From an uncultured Phascolarctobacterium sp. (GTDB lineage: Bacteria > Bacillota > Negativicutes > Acidaminococcales > Acidaminococcaceae): a stretch of 6,800 nt of DNA. The stretch spans positions 1-6,800 of the forward strand of contig USBG01000092.1 of assembly GCA_900552855.1 (NCBI GenBank), read 5' to 3'. Under the pieces are notes generated by a model that did not search any database, was not told where the DNA came from, and worked only from the letters and a program-made list of their open reading frames with translations. This document shows positions 1-5,046 of this stretch, one piece after another. Position 1 is the stretch's first letter; every line of letters starts with the position of its first letter. The position numbers and the translations under genes were made by a program.

Positions 1-304
1 TGTTTCTATCGTCGTAATATAGAGAGCACTGTAGTGGCCATGAAAACTCTATAACACTTTTTAGTAATAAATTTTTAACCTTACTATACTTACCTATAGG
101 TTCTGCAATTTTAATATCCTTTATAAAATCTGGTCTATTATTTACTAATCCGATGTCTTGACCATGTTCCAAAAAGGAATATAGATAAATTTCATATCCA
201 TATTTTTCATGTAAACCTTTGCAATAATAATATAAACTTACCTTTCGACCACTATCCGTAGGCCAAAATAACCTTGTAGTAATAAAAACTAATTTTTTAC
301 TCAT
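1..304 (-). CDS. Glycosyltransferase, GT4-like, N-terminal part (runs off window)
   Basis: The minus-strand frame starts with ATG at 304-302 and stays open to the window edge, giving 101 residues. The protein begins MSKKLVFITTRLFWPTDSGR, followed by KVSLYYYCKGLHEKYGYEIYLYS: a short first beta strand, then a loop ending in SGRK, then a helix. This is how GT4-family (GT-B fold) glycosyltransferases start, where the N-terminal Rossmann domain holds the acceptor and the missing C-terminal domain would bind the nucleotide sugar. A GGGTGAAG stretch just upstream can serve as SD. The gene lies 35 nt behind the sugar transferase on the same strand, so it is probably the second glycosyl-transfer step of the same surface-polysaccharide operon, acting at the cytoplasmic face of the membrane. 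Sugar specificity cannot be read. The ORF is too incomplete to exclude another GT-B family. Confidence 0.7.
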   Translation of the reverse strand, partial: MSKKLVFITTRLFWPTDSGRKVSLYYYCKGLHEKYGYEIYLYSFLEHGQDIGLVNNRPDFIKDIKIAEPIGKYSKVKNLLLKSVIEFSWPLQCSLYYDDRN

Positions 305-339
305 CAACTTCACCCATAATTTGAAGGTTTCCTATTAAT

Positions 340-966
340 TCAATACGCACCCTTCTTCATCAATACAACACCAATTGTTTTCCACAAAATTACAATGTCA
401 CCAATAAATGTACGATGTTTTATATAATCCTCATCCATTGCAACACGCTCATCATAGGTAGTGTCGCTGCGTCCGCTTACCTGCCACAAACCAGTAATAC
501 CAGGCTTGACAGTGCAATACAGCTTTGCCGTTTCCCCATAGTATTTGTCCAGCTCCTCTTGAATCACCGGACGAGGTCCTACAAGGCTCATTTCACCACG
601 CAACACGTTAAAAATTTGTGGCAGCTCATCCAAACTTGTTTTACGCAAAACCTTGCCAATAGGAGTTACACGAGGGTCATCCTTAAGCTTAAAATCTCGT
701 TCCCATTCTTCCCTAGCATCTGGATTTTCCGCCAAATACTTTTCTAACATCTCCTGAGAGTTGGTAACCATACTACGAAATTTGTAGCACGGAAATGGCT
801 TGCCATTTTTACCAATACGCTCATGAGCAAAAAATATCGGTCCCGGGTCCTCCTTTTTAATTCTGTAGGCCACATAAACCAGTAACGGGCTTATGCACAT
901 GGTACCAATGGCAGTTAATGTAAAATCAAATACATTCTTTATAAAATATCCAAAGCTATTACTCAT
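340..966 (-). CDS. Undecaprenyl-phosphate sugar-1-phosphate transferase (ExoY/WbaP catalytic-domain type)
   Basis: This 208-residue protein is a monotopic phosphoglycosyl transferase (bacterial sugar transferase family). It moves a sugar-1-phosphate from a UDP-sugar to undecaprenyl phosphate, the first membrane step of exopolysaccharide or capsule synthesis. Visible hallmarks are the N-terminal reentrant hydrophobic helix (about 10-34) with Ser26-Pro27, KFRSM at 62-66, the catalytic Asp-Glu within DELPQ (113-117), VGPRP at 129-133, and PGITGLWQVSGRS from 155. Length matches stand-alone catalytic forms; the extra transmembrane domain of full WbaP proteins is absent. The ATG at 966 has an AAAGGTG SD 5 nt upstream. 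It is followed after 35 nt by a glycosyltransferase and preceded by an XRE regulator, so it is likely the priming enzyme of a polysaccharide locus continuing left of the window. The identity of the sugar (galactose, glucose or other) is not decidable here. Confidence 0.93.
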   Translation of the reverse strand: MSNSFGYFIKNVFDFTLTAIGTMCISPLLVYVAYRIKKEDPGPIFFAHERIGKNGKPFPCYKFRSMVTNSQEMLEKYLAENPDAREEWERDFKLKDDPRVTPIGKVLRKTSLDELPQIFNVLRGEMSLVGPRPVIQEELDKYYGETAKLYCTVKPGITGLWQVSGRSDTTYDERVAMDEDYIKHRTFIGDIVILWKTIGVVLMKKGAY

Positions 967-1008
967 CCCAACACCTTTTCTTCTAAAAATTTCCTAAACA
1001 ACACAAAG

Positions 1009-1037
1009 AGCGATATCCCCCCACATCAGATATCGCT
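1009..1037 (-). terminator. Hairpin between regulator and sugar transferase: weak terminator or attenuator
   Basis: A perfect 9-bp stem, AGCGATATC/GATATCGCT (1009-1017 with 1029-1037), encloses an 11-nt loop that is G-rich on the minus strand. On that strand it is followed by CTCTTTGTGTTGTTT, U-rich but without a continuous U run. It lies 40 nt after the xre stop and 43 nt before the sugar-transferase ATG. No promoter is visible between the genes, so it may be a leaky terminator or attenuation point for read-through into the polysaccharide genes. Confidence 0.45.
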
Positions 1038-1076
1038 ACACAAAATTACACAAAAATAAATCAACAAAACATTTTA

Positions 1077-1394
1077 TTAAGACTTTTTATTCATAATCTC
1101 TAATACATTAAGCACGTCCTGTACAGAGTAAGCCTTTTTATCATTTATCTCATCAGACTCATTAAAAAAGTCCTTCATCTTACAATCCAGTGCAGAACGA
1201 ATCTTTAAAAGATTTTCTAAGGTTACTGCACTTTTTCCAGTTTCTATATTACTAAGATGTGTTTGAGAAATCCCCACTGCCTGAGCTAGCTCCGTTTGCT
1301 GAATGCGACGCTCCTGACGCAACACCTTTATCTTAAAACAAATCCTGCGCAGCTCTTCTGCTACAGATTCGTCACTTTGTACCTTAACCTTCAT
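1077..1394 (-). CDS. XRE-family helix-turn-helix regulator
   Basis: This 105-residue protein carries a single HTH_3/Cro-CI domain at about residues 21-77. The scaffold helix LRQERRIQQTELAQAVG is followed by the recognition helix SQTHLSNIETGK (43-54) and the usual LENLLKIRSALD helix. The last 25 residues are charged, helix-prone and may dimerise; no ligand or enzyme domain is present. ATG at 1394 has AGGAG about 7 nt upstream. It is the promoter-proximal gene in front of the sugar transferase, with no separate promoter in between, so a role in controlling the polysaccharide locus (loosely like SinR and biofilm genes) is an inference from position only. Its leader contains two identical 10-bp sites exactly 40 bp apart that could be autoregulatory operators, and its promoter contains a G10 tract. 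Confidence 0.85.
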   Translation of the reverse strand: MKVKVQSDESVAEELRRICFKIKVLRQERRIQQTELAQAVGISQTHLSNIETGKSAVTLENLLKIRSALDCKMKDFFNESDEINDKKAYSVQDVLNVLEIMNKKS

Positions 1395-1407
1395 ACTTCA
1401 CTCCTAA

Positions 1408-1457
1408 ATTGATGATAAACTATGTTCTTTTTTTATTTTTCTAAAATATTGATGATA
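1408..1457. repeat. Two copies of a 10-bp direct repeat in the xre leader, candidate operators
   Basis: ATTGATGATA occurs at 1408-1417 and again at 1448-1457, the same orientation, 40 bp start to start (close to four helical turns). Both copies lie between the xre promoter and its SD. Such phasing fits cooperative binding by a dimeric regulator, most simply the XRE protein itself. The surrounding DNA is strongly AT-rich, which raises the chance of coincidence. Confidence 0.35.
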
Positions 1458-1478
1458 TTTTAAATTTATGTCTATATA

Positions 1479-1508
1479 ATTATAGCACCTTTGTCCCCCC
1501 CCCCACAA
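1479..1508 (-). promoter_or_regulatory. Promoter of xre/polysaccharide genes with a G10 tract in its spacer
   Basis: On the minus strand a consensus TATAAT (1484-1479) is preceded by TGC, giving an extended -10. Eighteen bases upstream is the -35-like TTGTGG (1508-1503). The spacer includes eight of ten consecutive G (tract 1504-1495), the other two forming the end of the -35 hexamer. Predicted transcription start is near 1472, giving a leader of about 78 nt. Homopolymeric G/C tracts in this position alter promoter strength by slipped-strand length change in other bacteria (for example Neisseria opc and porA). Here the loss of one G would bring the spacer to the optimal 17 bp. Confidence 0.6.
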
Positions 1509-1650
1509 GACGTTTTTTGTATTTTATTTATTTTTATGGAGAATTATTGTTTCCTTATTGTGTTTTTGTATCATTTAATAAAATCAATTTCATTTCTTGA
1601 TGTAGCTATATATTGTCTAAATCTATTGAAATGTACTGTTTCTTATGACA

Positions 1651-1681
1651 CAAAAATCGTGTACTATTTTCGTAGTACACG
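1651..1681 (-). terminator. Second, distal intrinsic terminator after ppsR
   Basis: CGTGTACTA and TAGTACACG (1658-1666, 1673-1681) form a perfect 9-bp stem with a 6-nt loop. On the minus strand it is followed by ATTTTTG. It lies directly downstream of another terminator, giving a tandem stop for the ccpN-ppsR transcript. Between about 1510 and 1650 I see no gene or further structure. Confidence 0.65.
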
Positions 1682-1685
1682 GTTT

Positions 1686-1722
1686 AAAACAAAAGAGCCT
1701 CTAGATCTAAACCTAGAAGCTC
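1686..1722 (-). terminator. Intrinsic terminator of the ccpN-ppsR operon
   Basis: On the minus strand GAGCTTCTAG (1722-1713) pairs with CTAGAGGCTC (1704-1695) over 10 bp with one U-G wobble, and is followed by TTTTGTTTT. On the plus strand the wobble becomes a C-A mismatch and no U tract follows, so the terminator belongs to the minus strand. It begins 31 nt after the ppsR stop. Confidence 0.8.
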
Positions 1723-1752
1723 CTATAAATATCGTATTAAATTATCTCGCTC

Positions 1753-2586
1753 TTACAGCTCGTGATGTCTTTCCTTGTTCTTACGAACATAGTCCAGAAT
1801 GATGCCTGCTGTTTCTTCAATAGCACGGTTAGAAACGTTGATGATTTGGCAGTGGATGCGACGCATGATGCCCTTAGCGTAGTTCAGCTCGTCGTTAATG
1901 CGTTTCATATCTGCATAGGTTGCAGTATCGGACAGACCCATGGTTTTTAAACGCTCGCAACGAATTTCGTTCAGCTTGAAGGGGTCAATCAAAAGGCCAA
2001 TAACCTTATAAGGCGGCACCTTGAAAAGCTCTTCAGGAGGATTCAGCTCCGGTACCAAGGGTACGTTAGCAACCTTAACCTGCTTATGAGCAAGATACAT
2101 GCTCAAAGGAGTTTTGGAGGTACGGGATACGCCAATGATAACGATGTCCGCCTTCAAAAGGCCCAAAGGATTTTTGCCGTCGTCATATTTAACTGCAAAT
2201 TCAACAGCTTCCACACGCTTGAAGTATTCGTGGTCAAGAGAATGGATAAGTCCTGCTTGATTGCGAGGCAGCATACCGGTGCTCTTTTCAATGGACTTCA
2301 TCATAGGACCTAAAACGTCAACTACTTCAACGTCCTTAGCCAAAGCACGGTCAGCCATATGCTCTCTCAAATCAGGAGAAACGATGGTATAGCAGATAAC
2401 TGCATTATTAGCAGCTGCTTCATCAATAACCTTATCGATTTGCTCTTTATCCTTTACGTAAGGAACACGAATAACATCAAATTTTTCCTGTACAAATTGG
2501 CTAGTAGTAGCCTTTACAACAGATTCCGCTGTTTCACCGATGGAGTCGGACACAGCATAAATAATAGGATTAACTTTAGCTGCTAT
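1753..2586 (-). CDS. ppsR: Pyruvate,phosphate dikinase regulatory protein (bifunctional kinase/phosphorylase)
   Basis: PpsR (DUF299, YqfL family) switches pyruvate,phosphate dikinase by ADP-dependent phosphorylation of a threonine next to the catalytic histidine and by Pi-dependent dephosphorylation. Visible are SDSIGETAE near the N-terminus, the nucleotide-binding GVSRTSKTP loop (codons 141-149 counted from GTG 2553), DPFKLNEIR and the C-terminal NVSNRAIEETAG. The first canonical start, GTG at 2553, would remove the family's first beta strand. The frame is open upstream and encodes AAKVNPIIYAV directly before SDS, with GGGAGG at 2600-2595. I therefore extend to ATA at 2586, 8 nt from that SD (ATC at 2589 is the alternative, 5 nt away). 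No ATG, GTG, TTG or CTG exists between GTG 2553 and the upstream in-frame TAG. The gene would overlap ccpN by 11 nt, suggesting translational coupling. The dikinase gene is not in the window. Family assignment is firm; the start is inferred. Confidence 0.93.
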   Translation of the reverse strand: MAAKVNPIIYAVSDSIGETAESVVKATTSQFVQEKFDVIRVPYVKDKEQIDKVIDEAAANNAVICYTIVSPDLREHMADRALAKDVEVVDVLGPMMKSIEKSTGMLPRNQAGLIHSLDHEYFKRVEAVEFAVKYDDGKNPLGLLKADIVIIGVSRTSKTPLSMYLAHKQVKVANVPLVPELNPPEELFKVPPYKVIGLLIDPFKLNEIRCERLKTMGLSDTATYADMKRINDELNYAKGIMRRIHCQIINVSNRAIEETAGIILDYVRKNKERHHEL

Positions 2587-3238
2587 GATAATTACCTCCC
2601 TTACCCTCTGCCAAATCTACAAGCAGACGAGTAAAATTTGTTTTGGTGATGCGGCCAACTACCTCGTAGCTGCGTTTTCCGTCATCAATGGTTTTGACCA
2701 CCGGCAGGCAGTCAATTTCATTATCAATTAATCTGCGTGCAGCAGCTGCAGCAGCCTCTTCCGGGTCTGCCACAATAATCTTGGACAAAGGAGTCATAAC
2801 CATTACAACAGGAATATCACGCAAATCACTATTATTAATGGCTGCCTTCAACAGGTCCTTGCGAGAAACAACGCCTGTCAACAGACCAGCATCGTCCAAA
2901 ACGAATACAGTTCCCACATCCTCTAGGAACATTGTTACTACCGCCTCGTAGGCACTCTTATCATGACCTATGGCTACAGGCACCGACTGCAAATCCTGCA
3001 CACGGATGGCTGAGATTTCTTCCATAAGCATACCCAGGGTATTTTTCCCTGTATAAAAATAACCAACCTTGGGGCGTGCGTCAAGAATACCACCCATAAC
3101 AAGTATAGCCAAATCGCTTCTAAGCGCAGCTCTTGTTACGTTTAAACGTGCAGCAATATGTTCGCCGGTAATAGGACCATCAAGGCGTACAATCTCGGCT
3201 ATTTGTTTCTGCCTGTTACTTAAAGATATGATCTTCAC
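2576..3238 (-). CDS. ccpN: CcpN-like transcriptional repressor (HTH plus two CBS domains)
   Basis: The protein has a winged-helix domain (SNRQKQIAEIVRLDGPITG... DARPKVGYFYTG) and two CBS domains: the first around SVPVAIGHDKSAYEA to GVVSRKDLL, the second around MTPLSKIIVADPEEA to GRITKTNF. CBS pairs bind adenine nucleotides. CcpN in Bacillus subtilis represses gluconeogenic genes (gapB, pckA) and is paired with yqfL, the ppsR orthologue, as here. The listed start is GTG 3238, which keeps the whole domain, but it sits only 2 nt from the AGAAAGG SD (3247-3241). The ATA at 3229 would be spaced like ppsR's ATA and would give MSLSNRQKQ. A GTG at 3274 is also in frame but has no SD. A candidate -10 TATACT lies at 3271-3266. 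The stop overlaps the predicted ppsR start. It probably senses energy state and controls carbon flow at the pyruvate/PEP node. Confidence 0.9.
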   Translation of the reverse strand: MKIISLSNRQKQIAEIVRLDGPITGEHIAARLNVTRAALRSDLAILVMGGILDARPKVGYFYTGKNTLGMLMEEISAIRVQDLQSVPVAIGHDKSAYEAVVTMFLEDVGTVFVLDDAGLLTGVVSRKDLLKAAINNSDLRDIPVVMVMTPLSKIIVADPEEAAAAAARRLIDNEIDCLPVVKTIDDGKRSYEVVGRITKTNFTRLLVDLAEGKGGNYHSS

Positions 3239-3263
3239 ACCCTTTCTAAATAATTTTATAAAT

Positions 3264-3277
3264 ATAGTATACACTAT
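3264..3277 (-). promoter_or_regulatory. Candidate ccpN promoter -10 within a partial palindrome
   Basis: On the minus strand TATACT (3271-3266) fits a -10 element and would start transcription about 20-25 nt before the ccpN SD. It is embedded in ATAGT-GTAT-ACTAT, a dyad with 12 of 14 symmetric positions, which could be an autoregulatory operator. No good -35 is visible. An alternative pair, TTGAAT (3281-3276) and TAAAAT (3258-3253) with 17-bp spacing, would start transcription inside the SD and is less likely. Confidence 0.35.
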
Positions 3278-3347
3278 TCAATGACTTTTTTCTAGATTAG
3301 GTCATAAATATTTTGTATTTTTTTGGAATAAGAGCATATATATTTTT

Positions 3348-3376
3348 CAAGCTTATCCTATATATCAACAAGCTTA
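3348..3376. repeat. Two 8-bp direct repeats 21 bp apart in the ccpN/PH intergenic region
   Basis: CAAGCTTA is present at 3348-3355 and 3369-3376, 21 bp start to start (two helical turns), and a partial copy CAGCTTAA follows at 3377-3384. The region also has an 8-bp inverted pair TCCTATAT/ATATAGGA (3356-3363, 3392-3399). It lies about 50-100 bp upstream of the PH-gene -10 and may bind a regulator. The AT-rich context makes chance plausible. Confidence 0.25.
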
Positions 3377-3449
3377 CAGCTTAACCTACACATATAGGAA
3401 GAATTCAATACACTTTCATAGAGTTTCCACACAACTCTTCTATTATATA

Positions 3450-3458
3450 TGCTATAAT
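3450..3458 (+). promoter_or_regulatory. Extended -10 promoter of the PH-domain gene
   Basis: TGC directly followed by TATAAT (3453-3458) is a consensus extended -10, 59 bp before the ATG at 3518. No -35-like hexamer is found at 17 or 18 bp, as is common for extended -10 promoters. A GGAGAG SD (3506-3511) sits 6 nt before the start codon. Confidence 0.6.
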
Positions 3459-3517
3459 GTAGTTCAATGCTAGTATTAGCAAAATTTATAAACAACTTAT
3501 GAAACGGAGAGTACAAT

Positions 3518-3895
3518 ATGTCTGATCAAAGCTTTTCTAAAAAAATTGACTGCCTATCCATTGAAGAAATTGGCAGCAACGCATCTAAATATGATTTTCT
3601 TATTGGTGAAGGTGAATTTGTAGAGCTAGAATACAAAGCATTCCGTGATATCGCTGTGTTCACCAACAAAAAGCTTATTCTTATGGATGTGCAAGGCATT
3701 ACCGGTTCTAAAAAAGAATGGCTCATCCTGCCCTACTCCAAATGCACAGCGTTTTCTGTAGAAAGCGCAGGCACCTTTGACCTTGACGCCGAAATCAAAA
3801 TCTGGGCCTCTGGCATTGGCTTAGTAGAGCTGGAGCTGGTAAAGGGCAACGATGTCCGTCAGGTTGCAGCCATGCTGGTTAATTATATCGGATAG
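3518..3895 (+). CDS. Bacterial PH-domain protein (bPH_1/DUF1696 type)
   Basis: This 125-residue soluble protein consists of one pleckstrin-homology-like domain of the bacterial type: LIGEGEFVELEYKAFRDIAVFTNKKLILMDVQGITGSKKEWLILPYSKCTAFSVESAGTFDLDAEIKIW, a run of beta strands closed by a C-terminal helix (VRQVAAMLVNYI). No signal peptide or transmembrane segment is present. Members of this family occur across Firmicutes and form ring oligomers in solved structures, but their cellular role is not established, so I assign none. It has its own extended -10 promoter and a GGAGAG SD, and is transcribed divergently from ccpN. A 1-kb RhuM-Fic unit with flanking repeats sits directly behind its stop codon, so the gene probably marks the left host boundary of that insertion. 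Confidence 0.85.
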   Translation: MSDQSFSKKIDCLSIEEIGSNASKYDFLIGEGEFVELEYKAFRDIAVFTNKKLILMDVQGITGSKKEWLILPYSKCTAFSVESAGTFDLDAEIKIWASGIGLVELELVKGNDVRQVAAMLVNYIG

Positions 3896-3938
3896 AAAAA
3901 ATACCAATGCAGATAATTATAAACTTTCTGCATTGGTA
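3896..3938 (-). terminator. Inverted repeat with a U tract on the minus strand
   Basis: TACCAATGCAG (3902-3912) and CTGCATTGGTA (3928-3938) form an 11-bp perfect stem with a 15-nt loop. On the plus strand, the direction of the PH gene, no U run follows. On the minus strand it is followed by TTTTTT, so it would stop leftward transcription before it enters the PH gene. The right arm is part of the 50-bp direct repeat; the left arm has no counterpart in the other repeat copy. Confidence 0.5.
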
Positions 3939-3959
3939 AGCTTAGGTACAAAGGGAAAT
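3910..3959 (+). repeat. Left copy of a 50-bp direct repeat (orphan 3' tail of a RhuM-Fic gene)
   Basis: This copy matches 4925-4974 at 47 of 50 positions at a constant offset of 1015 bp; the differences are at 3913, 3927 and 3946. It reads QIIINFLHW-stop, compared with QVIINFLHW-stop at the end of the intact gene. One coding difference is Ile/Val and one is synonymous. It is therefore a coding tail without a gene, either left by an earlier homologous copy or created by duplication. Confidence 0.85.
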
Positions 3960-3997
3960 GATAGCTGAATTTATGATGTAAAAAGGAGGTAAAGTGA

Positions 3998-4954
3998 GTG
4001 AACGATATTGTTACTTTTAAAGACGAACAATTGGAATTAGAAGTTAATATTTCTCCAGAAGAAGATACTGTTTGGTTATCTTTAGACCAACTCTCAGACC
4101 TATTTGATAAAAATAAATCAACCATATCTAGACACATAAAAAATATCTTTTCTGAAGGAGAACTAGATTCACAAGTGGTAGTTGCAAAATTTGCAACCAC
4201 CACTCAACATGGCGCAATAGCTGGTAAAACGCAATCTCATATAACTTCATTCTATAATCTTGATGTCATTATTTCTGTTGGCTATCGTGTAAAATCGCCT
4301 CGTGGCGTTCTTTTTCGCAAATGGGCAACCAATGTATTAAGGCAATACTTAACAGAAGGCTACGCAGTCAATGCAAAGCGCTTAGCAGTTTTAAACAAAA
4401 CAGTACAGATACAGTCCAACATTATAGGTGGCCTTGTTGGTATTGACGCAGATGACGTTTTAAAAGTAGTTCAAGAATATTCACGCTCTTTAGAACTGCT
4501 TGATGCATACGACCATCAATGTGTTACTATTCCACAAGGCACCGACTGTTCATATCTTCTAAAATATGATGAGTGTATGAAGCTAATAAGAAGTATGGAA
4601 TTTAGTCAAACCTCTGACGTTTTTGGCGTTGAAAAAGAGCCAGGAAAATTAGATGGTATTTTATCAGCTATCTATCAAAGTGCCTTTGGTCAGGATGCTT
4701 ATCCATTTCTTGAAGAAAAAGCTGCCAATCTGCTCTACTTCTTAGTAAAAGACCATCCATTTAATGATGGTTGCAAACGTATTGCCGCAGCTTTATTCTT
4801 ATATTTTCTTAATCAAAATAAAGCACTATATAAAGATGGTAATAAAATCATCAGCGATAGTGCCCTTGTTGCTATTACCCTTATGATTGCAGAATCACGC
4901 CCAGAAGAAAAAGATATTATGATTCAGGTAATTATAAACTTCCTGCATTGGTAA
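3998..4954 (+). CDS. RhuM-family protein with C-terminal Fic/Doc domain
   Basis: The 318-residue protein has an N-terminal RhuM region (about 25-120) with WLSLDQLSDLFDKNKSTISRHIKNIFSEGEL, a likely DNA-binding helix-turn-helix, then VVAKFATTTQHGAIAGKTQ and YNLDVIISVGYRVKS. A linker helix (125-170) leads to a Fic/Doc fold with the motif HPFNDGCKR at 253-261. Fic enzymes transfer AMP or phosphate to target proteins; in Doc-like members the motif is HxFxDGNKR. Here Asn is replaced by Cys259, so activity is uncertain. The GTG start at 3998 has AAAGGAGGT 7 nt upstream. Such proteins are found in genomic islands and prophages next to restriction or toxin-antitoxin loci; a defence or regulatory role is likely but unproven. 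There is no antitoxin neighbour. The gene lies between 50-bp direct repeats and ends in a strong terminator, behaving like a compact cassette. Confidence 0.88.
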   Translation: MNDIVTFKDEQLELEVNISPEEDTVWLSLDQLSDLFDKNKSTISRHIKNIFSEGELDSQVVVAKFATTTQHGAIAGKTQSHITSFYNLDVIISVGYRVKSPRGVLFRKWATNVLRQYLTEGYAVNAKRLAVLNKTVQIQSNIIGGLVGIDADDVLKVVQEYSRSLELLDAYDHQCVTIPQGTDCSYLLKYDECMKLIRSMEFSQTSDVFGVEKEPGKLDGILSAIYQSAFGQDAYPFLEEKAANLLYFLVKDHPFNDGCKRIAAALFLYFLNQNKALYKDGNKIISDSALVAITLMIAESRPEEKDIMIQVIINFLHW

Positions 4955-4974
4955 GCTTAGTTACAAAGGGAAAT
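4925..4974 (+). repeat. Right copy of the 50-bp direct repeat
   Basis: It covers the last ten codons including the stop of the RhuM-Fic gene plus 20 bp of downstream sequence. It is 47/50 identical to 3910-3959. Recombination between the copies would remove exactly 1015 bp, including the whole RhuM-Fic gene, and leave one repeat between the PH gene and the terminator. Confidence 0.85.
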
Positions 4975-5007
4975 ACACTTAAAATAGATTTTTAAAACTA
5001 GTTTTTT

Positions 5008-5036
5008 CCACCCTTTACTGGGTGGATTTTTTATTT
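5008..5036 (+). terminator. Intrinsic terminator downstream of the RhuM-Fic gene
   Basis: CCACCC (5008-5013) pairs with GGGTGG (5020-5025) around a TTTACT loop, followed by ATTTTTTATTT. It ends plus-strand transcription 53 bp after the RhuM-Fic stop and just before the convergent prophage remnant. Confidence 0.88.
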
Positions 5037-5046
5037 ACAGTATTCC

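Noticed and set aside
415..747. Plus-strand ORF of 110 codons opposite the sugar transferase
   Set aside because: Antisense shadow of a well-supported gene, without SD or recognisable domain.
1491..1802. Plus-strand ORF of 103 codons beginning beside the G/C tract
   Set aside because: It runs antisense through the xre promoter, two ppsR terminators and the end of ppsR, has low-complexity hydrophobic content and no SD.
2086..3284. Several plus-strand ORFs of 71-91 codons opposite ppsR and ccpN
   Set aside because: All mirror the codon pattern of the conserved minus-strand genes and show no family features.
3925..3950. Terminator for the PH-domain gene on the plus strand
   Set aside because: The stem is strong but no U run follows in that direction; the U tract is only on the minus strand.
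3883..4203. Minus-strand ORF of 106 codons opposite the start of the RhuM gene
   Set aside because: It crosses the repeat and hairpin and is explained as a shadow of the RhuM frame; no SD or similarity seen.
4175..4203. Near-perfect 29-bp palindrome
   Set aside because: It encodes the conserved RhuM segment VVVAKFATTT, so the symmetry can come from protein coding alone; not claimed as an operator.
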